From NCBI GenBank assembly GCA_030699455.1, contig JAUYMN010000005.1:1-32396 (forward strand): a stretch of DNA of 32,396 nt, written 5' to 3'. Positions within the stretch are counted from its first letter, which is position 1; each line of letters begins with the position of its first letter. Shown here piece by piece: positions 1 through 8,863 of the stretch. The translations under genes were made by a program, and so were the position numbers. The notes below the pieces were generated by a model, which was not told the DNA's origin, ran no database searches, and worked only from the letters and a program-made list of their open reading frames with translations. The DNA is from Nanobdellota archaeon. GTDB lineage: Archaea > Nanobdellota > Nanobdellia > SCGC-AAA011-G17 > UBA489.

Positions 1-193
1 ATAATATATAATAATTAATATATACATTAAACAATAAAACAATAAATATCAATAAAACTAAGTTTCTGAGCCATAAAATAAAGAATCACGATAATAACAA
101 TAACAATTTTTTATAAATTCTCTATAGGAAATCATGGTGTAGGGCTATAGCAAAATCAACAGATTTTTAATAGTATAATTTACTAAACATTCA

Positions 194-865
194 ATGGATA
201 TTATATTTTTTTTAATTATATTTTTAGTTTGTTCTTATATCATATTATATTTAATAACAAAAAAAATAAAAAAAACAATATTTTATACAATTATTATATT
301 AGGAATATTGATGACATTAACATTATTAATTGTTATAACAGATTCTCAACAATTAAAAAAGATGGAAACATCAAAATCATTATTTTTATATGAAAAAGAT
401 AATAATTATATATTAGGGGTTATTGTAAACTTTTCAAACTCAGAATCAAAATCATTATCAACTAAAGAGATAAAAGAAATAAAAACTATACTAAACACAG
501 ACAAAACTAAATTAAAAGAAAAATATTTTAAAATATTTATTTTTAAAGAAGAACCAATGGAGAAATTATTACCTAAACAAACAAGAATATCATCTAATGT
601 AAAGTTTCCGAAAAAAGTATTATTAGACGGTTTAAATAATGAAGATTTAAATTTGAGTAGTTCATATTTTATAACTATTGTATTAAGTATATTTCAAAAC
701 ATACAAAATAAGGAGGTTCTTTTAGTATTTTTAAATGAATATAAAGCAGATAACATAAAAATTTACCCACCTATAAAAGCAATATCCTTATTGTCAAGTA
801 TGCCGGAATCAATATTAAATAAGGTGGTTTTAAATATGCCTGAAAAAAAGGAAGAATATCCTTAA
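194..865 (+). CDS. hypothetical membrane protein
   Basis: ORF with two hydrophobic N-terminal helices; ATG start; no family recognised. Confidence 0.6.
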   Translation: MDIIFFLIIFLVCSYIILYLITKKIKKTIFYTIIILGILMTLTLLIVITDSQQLKKMETSKSLFLYEKDNNYILGVIVNFSNSESKSLSTKEIKEIKTILNTDKTKLKEKYFKIFIFKEEPMEKLLPKQTRISSNVKFPKKVLLDGLNNEDLNLSSSYFITIVLSIFQNIQNKEVLLVFLNEYKADNIKIYPPIKAISLLSSMPESILNKVVLNMPEKKEEYP

Positions 866-911
866 AAACAAGAAAAGATTTATATATTACTGGAGATTAA
901 ATTAACTGAAA

Positions 912-1175
912 ATGGCAGAAGAAGACAAGAACTATTCAAAATCGCTTTTAGGAAAGACAGTAGTCACCAAAACAGGAAAGAGATTTGGAGAAGTGGGTAA
1001 TATCTCATTTGAAGTAAGAACTGGTGAATTAATGCAGATAATATTAAAAAACCCAACAGCATATACAGAAGGCATGGATTTGGAAAGAGACGATAACAAC
1101 CAGCTTTTGATACCTTATTCATCTGTAATAGCAATTGGTGATTTTGTTGTTGTATCAGAAGAAGACATAGCTTAA
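912..1175 (+). CDS. PRC-barrel domain protein
   Basis: 87 aa with PRC-barrel-like pattern GKTVVTKTGKRFGEVGNISFEVRTGEL...IPYSSVIAIGDFVVV; TATA-like TTTATATATT about 30 nt upstream. Confidence 0.8.
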   Translation: MAEEDKNYSKSLLGKTVVTKTGKRFGEVGNISFEVRTGELMQIILKNPTAYTEGMDLERDDNNQLLIPYSSVIAIGDFVVVSEEDIA

Positions 1176-1196
1176 TTTTCTTTCAAACTCAAAAAA

Positions 1197-3077
1197 ATGA
1201 CTACAACAGACTATAAAAATTATAAAACAACTAAGGACATTTCTGTTAGTAAATCCACAGTGGATCAGATTATTGGACAGGACGAAGCAGTAAATATAAT
1301 AAAAAAAGCAGCAAGACAAAGAAGAAATGTTTTATTAATTGGAGAACCAGGCACAGGAAAATCATTAGCAGGCCAGGGTCTCGCAGAACTAATACCTGAT
1401 GAAAGTTTAGATGATATTATATCAATGGATAATCCAGAAGACAACCACAAACCCCTAATAAAAATATTTCCTAAAGGAGAAGGGATAAAAACAATAAACA
1501 AAATTAAGTTAGAATCATTAAAACAGTTCAAAGGTCAGACAATTTTCTTTTATATTTTAATAATCATCACAATAGTTTCGCCGTGGTGGATAAGAAAAGG
1601 ATATGGGGATATTATGGCAGCAGCTTCATTAATTAGCTCAATGATGTTAGTTGCTTTATTTGTTTTGTTTATGAATTTGAATAAAAAAATGAATAAAAAA
1701 GCCATCAAAGTTCCAAAGATTTTAATTGATAACTCAAAAAAAGAAAAAGCACCATTTATAGATGCCACAGGATCACATACAGGAGCATTATTGGGTGATG
1801 TATTGCACGATCCTCTCCAAAGTGGGGGTCTCGGAACACCAGCATATGAAAGGTTGGTTCCAGGAATGATTCACAAGGCAAACAAAGGGGTTCTTTTTAT
1901 AGATGAAGTAGGTAACATGTCTCCAGCAACACAACAAGAGATACTAACATGTATGCAGGAGAAGAAATACCCAATAACCGGACAGTCAGAAAGATCATCT
2001 GGTGCAATGGTAAGGTCAGAAGACGTTCCAACGGACTTTGTATTGGTTGCAGCCGGAACATTAGACTCAATTAAAAAAATGAATCCAGCATTAAGATCTA
2101 GGATACGCGGTTATGGTTATGAAATAAACATGAACAGCCAGATGGAAGATAATTTAGAAAATAGGCACAAATTAGCAGTTTTTGTTGCACAGGAAGTAAA
2201 AAAAGACGGAAAAATTCCACATTTTACAAAACAAGCAGTCGACGAAATAATTCAAGAAGCTAAAATACGTGCAGGAGCATCAAAGAAACTAACATTACGT
2301 TTGAGGGAATTAGGAGGATTAGTTAGGGCAGCAGGGGATCTGGCATTAGAGGAAAATTCAAAAATAGTCCAGTCAATACACGTAAAAAAAGCAAAGATAC
2401 TAGCAAGAACATTAGAACAGCAAATTGTTGATAAATACATAAAAAACAAAAAAGACTACGAGGTTATTGTAACTACGGGGTCAAGGGTTGGACGGGTAAA
2501 TGGGCTTGCAGTAATGGGTTCAGACTCATACTATTCAGGATTAGTATTGCCAATAGAATCAGCAGTAACACCTGGTGGAAAAAGGGCAGAATTTGTTGCA
2601 ACAGGAAAACTAGGGGCAATTGCAAAAGAAGCGGTAAAAAATGTATCAGCAATAATTTTAAAATATTTTGGAGAAGATATCAAAGAAAAATATGATATTT
2701 TTATACAATTCCTACAAGTTGCCTCAGAAGGGGGAGGAGTGGAAGGCGATTCAGCATCAATAGCAGTGGCAACAGCAATAATATCAGCACTTAAAAAAAT
2801 TCCAATAAGACAAGACACAGCAATGACAGGATCCTTATCTGTCAGGGGCGAAGTAATGGCAGTGGGGGGCATAACACAAAAGATAGAAGCAGCAATCCAT
2901 GCAGGAATAAAAAGAGTCATAATACCAAGGACAAACGGCAAAGACATTTTACTAACAAGACAGCAACAATCAAAAATAAAAGTAATACTTGCAGATAACT
3001 TAACAGATGTTTTAAAAGAAGCACTTGTATGGAAAGGTCATGAAAAAATACTAAAAAAAATAACAGCCTCCAAATAA
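1197..3077 (+). CDS. lonB: archaeal ATP-dependent protease LonB
   Basis: Walker A GEPGTGKS, Walker [11 protein letters not shown], internal TM segments, C-terminal Lon protease domain with GDSAS catalytic Ser region and [12 protein letters not shown]. Confidence 0.95.
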   Translation: MTTTDYKNYKTTKDISVSKSTVDQIIGQDEAVNIIKKAARQRRNVLLIGEPGTGKSLAGQGLAELIPDESLDDIISMDNPEDNHKPLIKIFPKGEGIKTINKIKLESLKQFKGQTIFFYILIIITIVSPWWIRKGYGDIMAAASLISSMMLVALFVLFMNLNKKMNKKAIKVPKILIDNSKKEKAPFIDATGSHTGALLGDVLHDPLQSGGLGTPAYERLVPGMIHKANKGVLFIDEVGNMSPATQQEILTCMQEKKYPITGQSERSSGAMVRSEDVPTDFVLVAAGTLDSIKKMNPALRSRIRGYGYEINMNSQMEDNLENRHKLAVFVAQEVKKDGKIPHFTKQAVDEIIQEAKIRAGASKKLTLRLRELGGLVRAAGDLALEENSKIVQSIHVKKAKILARTLEQQIVDKYIKNKKDYEVIVTTGSRVGRVNGLAVMGSDSYYSGLVLPIESAVTPGGKRAEFVATGKLGAIAKEAVKNVSAIILKYFGEDIKEKYDIFIQFLQVASEGGGVEGDSASIAVATAIISALKKIPIRQDTAMTGSLSVRGEVMAVGGITQKIEAAIHAGIKRVIIPRTNGKDILLTRQQQSKIKVILADNLTDVLKEALVWKGHEKILKKITASK

Positions 3078-3238
3078 GATTCTACAAATTTAAATAATAG
3101 TTTATAAATATTTTTTGAGTTGTAAACCCATTTGAAACCCACATATTTTACATTTAAAATAAGTCAAATCCCCCGACCACATTTTAATAAAATCCAAAAT
3201 AAAAACACTTATAATCTCATATTTCTGATAAAATTAAC

Positions 3239-3685
3239 ATGATAGTAAACTTTACATTGGATAAAATTTCAATAGAAAAAACAGGGATATCCAAAGGCAC
3301 AATAGAGGCCAAAAATAGCATAAAATTCCTAGATGTGGCAGAGAGCACACTTCCAGAAACGATGAAAGACCAGCACCTCATCAAATTTAAATTTCAATAT
3401 AAAATTTCATATCTCCCAAACATAGCCACAACGGAAATCATAGGCCACATTCATTTTATGTCTGATAAACAAACAAAAGACAAAATATTAAAAGCATGGG
3501 ACAAAGAATCAAAAATAGACCAATCCTTATCAAGAGACCTGGTAAATTATTTATTTCAAAGATGTAGTGTGATGGCACTTTCACTTTCTCAACAGGTGGG
3601 ACTTCCACCACACATAGCCCTTCCAAAAATAGCCATAAAATCTAGGGGCGAAGAACCAAAAAAAGAAAAGCCAAGGGCCTCATAA
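3239..3685 (+). CDS. hypothetical protein (possibly SecB-like fold, weak)
   Basis: 148 aa ORF, ATG, TATA-like ACTTATAATC about 26 nt upstream; fold suggestion is a guess. Confidence 0.55.
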   Translation: MIVNFTLDKISIEKTGISKGTIEAKNSIKFLDVAESTLPETMKDQHLIKFKFQYKISYLPNIATTEIIGHIHFMSDKQTKDKILKAWDKESKIDQSLSRDLVNYLFQRCSVMALSLSQQVGLPPHIALPKIAIKSRGEEPKKEKPRAS

Positions 3686-3745
3686 TTAAACACCTAAACT
3701 AAACTCCTACATAAATTTATATATTTCTTTGTAGTGCCCACAGTT

Positions 3746-4315
3746 ATGTACATCAGAACAAAATCTAGAAAAAATAAACAAGGAATCAAAAAAGAATATG
3801 CATATTTAGTAACATCTAAACGTCGCAAAAACAGCAAAAAGCCACCAAAACAAAAGATTATAGCATATTTAGGCCAGGTTATTCAGCTAAAAGATATACA
3901 ACAAACAACAACAAACAACAAACCATTAAAATCAATATTTAGAGACATGTTAAAAGAATTATTGATATTTAACGGCTTTAAACAGAAAAACAAAAACATC
4001 CTAACAAAAGGGGACATTCTCATTGATATATCAAAAAACAGAGTAATAAACATCAAAACAGCCAGAAAGATATGTTTAAGGGTAAATGAAGGCCATATAA
4101 CAGGTTATACCCTAAAGAAGCTTTTTAATTATAAGCCAATAGAAGCCACCAAAAAGGAGGTAGGCCTTGATTTTGCCAAAACATTGGTGTCTGCAGGTCT
4201 AAAACCTTCTAAGGAAGACTTTTTAACCTTATACTCAAAAATTTTAAGGTTTCCACAGGAAATGAAGGGGTTCACGCAACAACACGCAACAACACGCAAC
4301 AACACACAACGATGA
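3746..4315 (+). CDS. hypothetical basic protein with decamer-repeat-encoded C-terminal tail
   Basis: ORF track starts at GTG 3734, but ATG 3746 lies about 26 nt after TATA box TTTATATATTT (3716-3726). C-terminus GFTQQHATTRNNTQR is encoded by the 10-bp repeat. Confidence 0.65.
   Translation: MYIRTKSRKNKQGIKKEYAYLVTSKRRKNSKKPPKQKIIAYLGQVIQLKDIQQTTTNNKPLKSIFRDMLKELLIFNGFKQKNKNILTKGDILIDISKNRVINIKTARKICLRVNEGHITGYTLKKLFNYKPIEATKKEVGLDFAKTLVSAGLKPSKEDFLTLYSKILRFPQEMKGFTQQHATTRNNTQR
3902..3921 (+). repeat. two tandem copies of CAAACAACAA
   Basis: direct reading; same unit variant as in the 4622-4721 array. Confidence 0.8.
4273..4310 (+). repeat. 10-bp tandem repeat: 3x CACGCAACAA + partial CACACAAC
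   Basis: direct reading at the 3' end of the 3746-4315 ORF. Confidence 0.95.
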
Positions 4316-4367
4316 CTAACAACAAGAAAGCTTAAATAATTCCATAACCACCCACTCTTGATAACAA

Positions 4368-5048
4368 ATGGATGATAAAAACAGCTTATTTCAAGAAAAT
4401 ATACGCAATTCTTTCTCTAAAGTCAAATTAGACATAGATTTATTCTCAGAAAATCTAAATATCTTAAAAAAAGACATTGATAACTTAAAAAATGAAAATT
4501 CAGACTTAAAATTAAAAATAAATGAAATATTCGAGATTTTAAAGGAAATTAAGGCTAATATGGGTAATAACCACAATAGTGAAAATCCCATTTTTTTTGG
4601 TTCTACCGGAAATAATGGGGTCACGCAACAACACGCAACAACACGCAACAACACACAACAACACACAACAACAAACAACAACAAACAACAACACACAACA
4701 ACACACAACAACACACAACAAGCAAATCCTCGAGAATTATACCTCGAAAACATCTTCAAAAGCCTCACAGATCGCGAATTTTCTACATTTTTGGCAGCAT
4801 ACGAGATATCAAGGGAATACGGAGAAGTCACCTTTCAACAGCTCGCAGAGCGTTTAAAGCTTACAGAAGCGTATTTAAGAGGTTTAGTAAGAACAATTAT
4901 TAACAAAAAGGTACCCCTCGAGAAAGAAAGAGTCATGCACGGCAGAGTCTCTATTTTTATCAGAAAAGACTTCGACGTATCTACCCTAGAAAAAATAATG
5001 CGTAGGAGACTGGGAGATAGCTCCGAACAAATGAAACTTGGTAATTAA
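4368..5048 (+). CDS. coiled-coil / repeat linker / winged-helix-like DNA-binding protein
   Basis: N-terminal heptad-like region LNILKKDIDNLKNENSDLKLKINEIFEILKEI, QQHTTTHNNT linker, C-terminal HTH-like FQQLAERLKLTEAYLRGLVRTIINKKVPLEKER. Confidence 0.7.
   Translation: MDDKNSLFQENIRNSFSKVKLDIDLFSENLNILKKDIDNLKNENSDLKLKINEIFEILKEIKANMGNNHNSENPIFFGSTGNNGVTQQHATTRNNTQQHTTTNNNKQQHTTTHNNTQQANPRELYLENIFKSLTDREFSTFLAAYEISREYGEVTFQQLAERLKLTEAYLRGLVRTIINKKVPLEKERVMHGRVSIFIRKDFDVSTLEKIMRRRLGDSSEQMKLGN
4622..4721 (+). repeat. 10-copy perfect-period 10-bp tandem repeat (CACRCAACAA/CAAACAACAA)
   Basis: direct reading: CACGCAACAA x3, CACACAACAA x2, CAAACAACAA x2, CACACAACAA x3. Confidence 0.97.
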
Positions 5049-5452
5049 AATGGGATTTATCCCTCACTTTTCAAAATTCTTTCGATTTTTGGGCTTTTTA
5101 TAAAAACCATGTTTACTTTTAACCCTAATTCAACTATTAGATACCTCTTTTTCACAGAAACCCATAGTTTAAAATTATTCAACAATAAAAAGCTCACTTT
5201 CTCAAAATTAAACTAAAAAAGAACGTATATTTTCAAAGCCACCACCACAAAAACTCCCTTTTTATGTTTTACATGATCAATAACCTTTTTATTTTTACTC
5301 ACTTTTTATAAATAAACCCTTTTTCAAAGCCCACACTACCTCTAACCAATAATTTATGATGCTAACCCACCATCATGGCTACCATTTCTATCCTCTAATT
5401 TTAGAAAATAGTAAAAATTCACACTTTTTTTCAAAATATTTTTATTTTTTTA

Positions 5453-5664
5453 GACGTCGACGGATCATAACCACAATAGATTATATTTTAACAGCATCCT
5501 AAAAACACGTCGTAGACGTCTACAAAATTACTGTTTATTTATAAAAGGCGTCGACGAGCTTTATAAAAGGCGTCGACGAACCTGTCGATAACGCGTCGAC
5601 GACGCGTCGACGACGTCTACGAACCGTCGACGACACGTCTGTAGACGTCTACGACACGTCGTAG
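5453..5664. promoter_or_regulatory. cluster of CG-centred palindromes, candidate operator/centromere-like array
   Basis: six GTCGAC and four GACGTC in about 210 bp; GTAGACGTCTAC palindrome twice (5512-5523, 5641-5652); ACGCGTCGACG twice in tandem (5591-5612); CTACGAC-AC-GTCGTAG (5649-5664). Confidence 0.75.
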
Positions 5665-5697
5665 AATCCTACGACGCATTACCAAACAAACAGTATG

Positions 5698-5706
5698 TTT
5701 ATAAAG
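5698..5706 (+). promoter_or_regulatory. TATA box for the 5729 gene
   Basis: GTTTATAAAG about 26 nt upstream of ATG 5729, immediately after the palindrome cluster. Confidence 0.6.
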
Positions 5707-5728
5707 GAAAACAGCCTTAAAACACCCC

Positions 5729-6361
5729 ATGGGCTTTCTATTCTTCCGGAAAAAAAGGTCAGAGTCTGATGAAGCGTTAGAAAAAGTAAATCAGATATCC
5801 AATAATTTAAAAAATTCATTTAACAGAATAAAATCAGACATAAAAGTAATTCGTGACTGGCTTTCCTTTTTCAAAACTAAAAATGAGGAATACAATCAGA
5901 ATTTTAAGAATATAGAATCTAGGCTGGATGAAATGGGGGAAGTCCTCGCATACTTAACTGAAAAGGATCAAATTATACAAAAAGCCCAAATATCACCAAA
6001 AGCACCAAAAGAAGCCCAATACTATGATTATGAAGAACCAAGATCTACAAAAATAACACCATTAGACCACCTCACAGATACTCAAAAAGCCATATTTTTT
6101 CGTTTAGGGGCATTTCAAAGAGAGTCTGGTCAAGAATGGACACCACTAAAAACACTTGCACAGGACATATACCCTGGAAAAACATATGATAAGGTTCGTT
6201 CAACCATCTCTGAATACATTGGAATTTTAGTGGATGTAAGTCTAATCAAAAAAAATCGCAAAGGCAAACAAACATACATAGGGATTACAGAAAAAGGACA
6301 AGAATACCTCCAACAAAACGCTCCAAAGAATACAAAAAAACCACTTCAAAAAGGAAAATAA
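5729..6361 (+). CDS. coiled-coil / winged-helix-like DNA-binding protein
   Basis: N-terminal predicted coiled coil (VNQISNNLKNSFNRIKSDI...IESRLDEMGEVLAYL), C-terminal wHTH-like LTDTQKAIFFRLGAFQRESG...YDKVRSTISEYIGILVDVSLIKKNRKGKQTYIGITEKGQEYL. Confidence 0.7.
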   Translation: MGFLFFRKKRSESDEALEKVNQISNNLKNSFNRIKSDIKVIRDWLSFFKTKNEEYNQNFKNIESRLDEMGEVLAYLTEKDQIIQKAQISPKAPKEAQYYDYEEPRSTKITPLDHLTDTQKAIFFRLGAFQRESGQEWTPLKTLAQDIYPGKTYDKVRSTISEYIGILVDVSLIKKNRKGKQTYIGITEKGQEYLQQNAPKNTKKPLQKGK

Positions 6362-6591
6362 GGACATATTAAAACAATAAATGATTGATCTACCCATATT
6401 CACAAAATTTAGTCAATTTTTTTCTCAAGGGCACTAAAAAAGGAGCATTACCATCAATTAATAATAGCAACTAAACGTTTATATGATTTTGTGGTAAAAT
6501 TATAATACATAAAAATTACCTAAGATTAAAATATATAAACAATAAAAACCAATCATTTATAAATAGATATATTATCTCAGTTGCCTAAAAA

Positions 6592-6978
6592 ATGAGTAAT
6601 GAAGTGACAACAAAGATAGGAACTTACTTTCCAAGTGATGCTGGAAAAGTAGATGTAGTATACTCACAAAAGGCAGGCAGATCTCCTTCAAGAGACCAAA
6701 AAGTAAATCCCAAATGGGGCATTGATCGCAGAGCAAATGATATGCCACCATATCTAGTTTTAATAAAAGACAGAAAGGGCAGTAGTGGGGTTGTTTTTGG
6801 TTCAGAAGAACCAATTAATCCAGAACATCTAACAGAATTGAGTACATTAATAACTGAATCAATAAGACCATTAGAAAGAAGACCAACATTTTCAGAAATT
6901 GCAAGAATACTGGAAAAAAATTTAGAAGGAAACTGGAATTACAAACCGGTAAAAACTGAATTGACATCTATAGAATAA
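6592..6978 (+). CDS. hypothetical protein
   Basis: 128 aa, ATG, TATA-like TTTATAAATA about 30 nt upstream. Confidence 0.6.
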   Translation: MSNEVTTKIGTYFPSDAGKVDVVYSQKAGRSPSRDQKVNPKWGIDRRANDMPPYLVLIKDRKGSSGVVFGSEEPINPEHLTELSTLITESIRPLERRPTFSEIARILEKNLEGNWNYKPVKTELTSIE

Positions 6979-7007
6979 TTTTTAACTAATACCACCCCTA
7001 TTAATTT

Positions 7008-7139
7008 ATGAAACATACAGACATCTGTCCAAGTTGTAAAACTAAACTTCATAAAGGAGAACACAAATATTCTGACGGGATTTATGAAGTGAACTATTGT
7101 AAAAAGTGTGGTTATCGCCGAGAAGAACCAGCAGAATAA
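7008..7139 (+). CDS. small zinc-ribbon protein (43 aa), absent from the ORF track
   Basis: translation MKHTDICPSCKTKLHKGEHKYSDGIYEVNYCKKCGYRREEPAE*, two CxxC knuckles. Confidence 0.65.
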   Translation: MKHTDICPSCKTKLHKGEHKYSDGIYEVNYCKKCGYRREEPAE

Positions 7140-7240
7140 TACTGATTAAAACTTTTAAGTATTAACTATAATTTTATTGTGACCATAAAAAGGCTAAACT
7201 TAAATAATTCCACTTAGTCGATTAACTGCCTTAACACAAA

Positions 7241-8062
7241 ATGACAAGATATACATTCACACCCAAACAAGGCTATTTAATTACTGGTGAGGACAATATG
7301 GATATTTCACCAACATTAAGGTTCAATACAAGAGGTGTAATAAGGCCAAAAAACAACTATTTGCTCAAATTAAAAGTTTTAGACAGTATAGACCCGGATA
7401 AAGACATACTACACCCACTATTAACAAATCTGGCAAGACATGATGAGTCAAGCGTCCACTATGTAACATTTACAGCCCACTGCGATGATGTATGCCATGA
7501 AGGTACAATAGAAGCAATAGTAACAAACAAAGGAGAGGTTAGTTATGAGGCCAAAAATATTAGGCTATCACCCAATGGATTCCCAGATTTAAGGGCCATA
7601 AGAACAAAGTGGCATGCAAATATAACAAATAATCCCGACCTGCAAAACAAAAAAGGTCTATCCCTAGATGAGTTTATAACCATTTATAATGACATATTTG
7701 ATGAAGAAGTGTCTTTTTATGATGCATCCTCATTCGGATCTAGAAGCAACTTTTTAGAATCTTTTAGTATTTTCCTAAATTGTGCCTCAAAGAAGCAACA
7801 ATGGGACGTTTGCATACAGTACGAGGGTTACTCAACAAAACAGACAGAAGAAAGAGATGTTATTAGAGTATACACTCCATTTTTAACATCCAGATCGGGA
7901 AAATCAAGAGTAACAAAGGATAAGGCTCTTATGGATGAGATGATAGCACACCTCCGGATGTATATGGACACATTTGTCAAAATCCAAGTGCCAAAAAGTA
8001 AAATCCCTGTGATGTCTGAAGAAGAATATGCTATCCTACAGGCAAGAAGGGGTACCAACTAG
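7241..8062 (+). CDS. hypothetical protein
   Basis: 273 aa ORF, ATG, TATA-like CTTAAATAATT upstream, TAG stop. Confidence 0.65.
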   Translation: MTRYTFTPKQGYLITGEDNMDISPTLRFNTRGVIRPKNNYLLKLKVLDSIDPDKDILHPLLTNLARHDESSVHYVTFTAHCDDVCHEGTIEAIVTNKGEVSYEAKNIRLSPNGFPDLRAIRTKWHANITNNPDLQNKKGLSLDEFITIYNDIFDEEVSFYDASSFGSRSNFLESFSIFLNCASKKQQWDVCIQYEGYSTKQTEERDVIRVYTPFLTSRSGKSRVTKDKALMDEMIAHLRMYMDTFVKIQVPKSKIPVMSEEEYAILQARRGTN

Positions 8063-8206
8063 GGTATAAGTAACCCAGAAGTGCAAAATAACAGCCTGAG
8101 ACCTAAAGGCTCAAGATTCATATGAGTTCATATAATACACATTATATGAACTTTTAGTGATACGAAAGTTATAAATATAAAGGCTATCATATAAAATATT
8201 ACAAAG

Positions 8207-8554
8207 ATGGCGATAAAACTTAATAGACCCGGAGTAGTCTGGATTTATTCTGTTATAGTCGCTTTTAGCGTGTTGTTCTCAATCTTTGACTTGGTCGGCG
8301 CATTAGCCTCCTCTGACTACCTTGTTGTAATATTTTCATTATTAATGATAGTCTCACAAGCAATATTCCTTTATTTATTCTTTATGTTAAGCAGAAAATC
8401 ATTAATGTGGTTATACATCTCTTTGGGTGTAGGTTTTGTCTTTAGCCTAATAGCTCTAGACTGGCTAATTGTTATTATAATCCCTATCTTTGGATGGATT
8501 GTGTGGGATTATATTTCGCATAAAAAAGTCAAAGGAAAACCTATTTTTGTATAG
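8207..8554 (+). CDS. small membrane protein (3-4 predicted TM helices)
   Basis: hydrophobic segments VWIYSVIVAFSVLFSIFDLVGAL, YLVVIFSLLMIVSQAIFLYLFFML, WLYISLGVGFVFSLIALDWLIVIIIPIFGWIVWDYI. Confidence 0.65.
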   Translation: MAIKLNRPGVVWIYSVIVAFSVLFSIFDLVGALASSDYLVVIFSLLMIVSQAIFLYLFFMLSRKSLMWLYISLGVGFVFSLIALDWLIVIIIPIFGWIVWDYISHKKVKGKPIFV

Positions 8555-8594
8555 TGTTTGTATCTTTTCTCGATTGAATTAACCCCAAATTTTA

Positions 8595-8815
8595 GCCTTA
8601 TCTGCACCGTATAGGGTGCAGTCTTATACACATAGCCTTACAGGAACATTACTCGCTTTGCTGTGTGATGTACGCAGACAATAAAATGCATGTAGCATGA
8701 AAAGCTTTGAACTCTTCGGGCACATAATACCCGCGTTGCAAATTTTTTCTTCGAAAAAGTCAAGCTTCGTCGTGTGTTGGCTCGACTCGGTCGCAAAGTT
8801 TTGCATTATATGAAG
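8595..8815. other. GC-elevated hairpin-containing intergenic segment (candidate structured RNA or dispersed element)
   Basis: CTGCACC-GTATAG-GGTGCAG stem-loop (8602-8621), CGGG...CCCG, TTTTTC-TTC-GAAAAA; visibly more GC than flanks; no convincing protein. Confidence 0.4.
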
Positions 8816-8863
8816 TTTTGGAAAATTTTATAAATTATGTTTTAAAAAACATTTTTGAACAAA

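Noticed and set aside
1265-2947. Antisense ORFs inside lonB (1265-1531, 1550-1768, 2252-2449, 2531-2947)
   Set aside because: Opposite a well-supported conserved gene; no independent domain evidence
4622-4721. CRISPR array
   Set aside because: Contiguous 10-bp units with no spacers and no cas1/cas2; a tandem repeat, not CRISPR
4391-4831. Minus-strand ORFs rich in Val/Cys (VVVCCCVLL...) at 4391-4831 and 4539-4721
   Set aside because: They are the antisense reading of the T-free decamer repeat, which cannot contain many stops; composition is an artefact
4579-4857. Alternative-frame plus-strand ORF through the repeat array
   Set aside because: Open only because the repeat lacks T; the 4368-5048 frame has the coiled-coil and wHTH domains
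6572-6814. Minus-strand 80-aa ORF overlapping the 6592 gene
   Set aside because: The plus-strand frame has a TATA box and ATG; antisense peptide looks random
7199-7212. CTTAAATAATTCCA shared exactly with 4331-4344 upstream of two genes
   Set aside because: Likely just a common TATA-box context; too short to claim co-regulation
8624-8806. Minus-strand 60-aa ORF in the GC-elevated intergenic segment
   Set aside because: No recognisable domain and coincides with hairpins; more likely non-coding, though a BLASTP would be cheap
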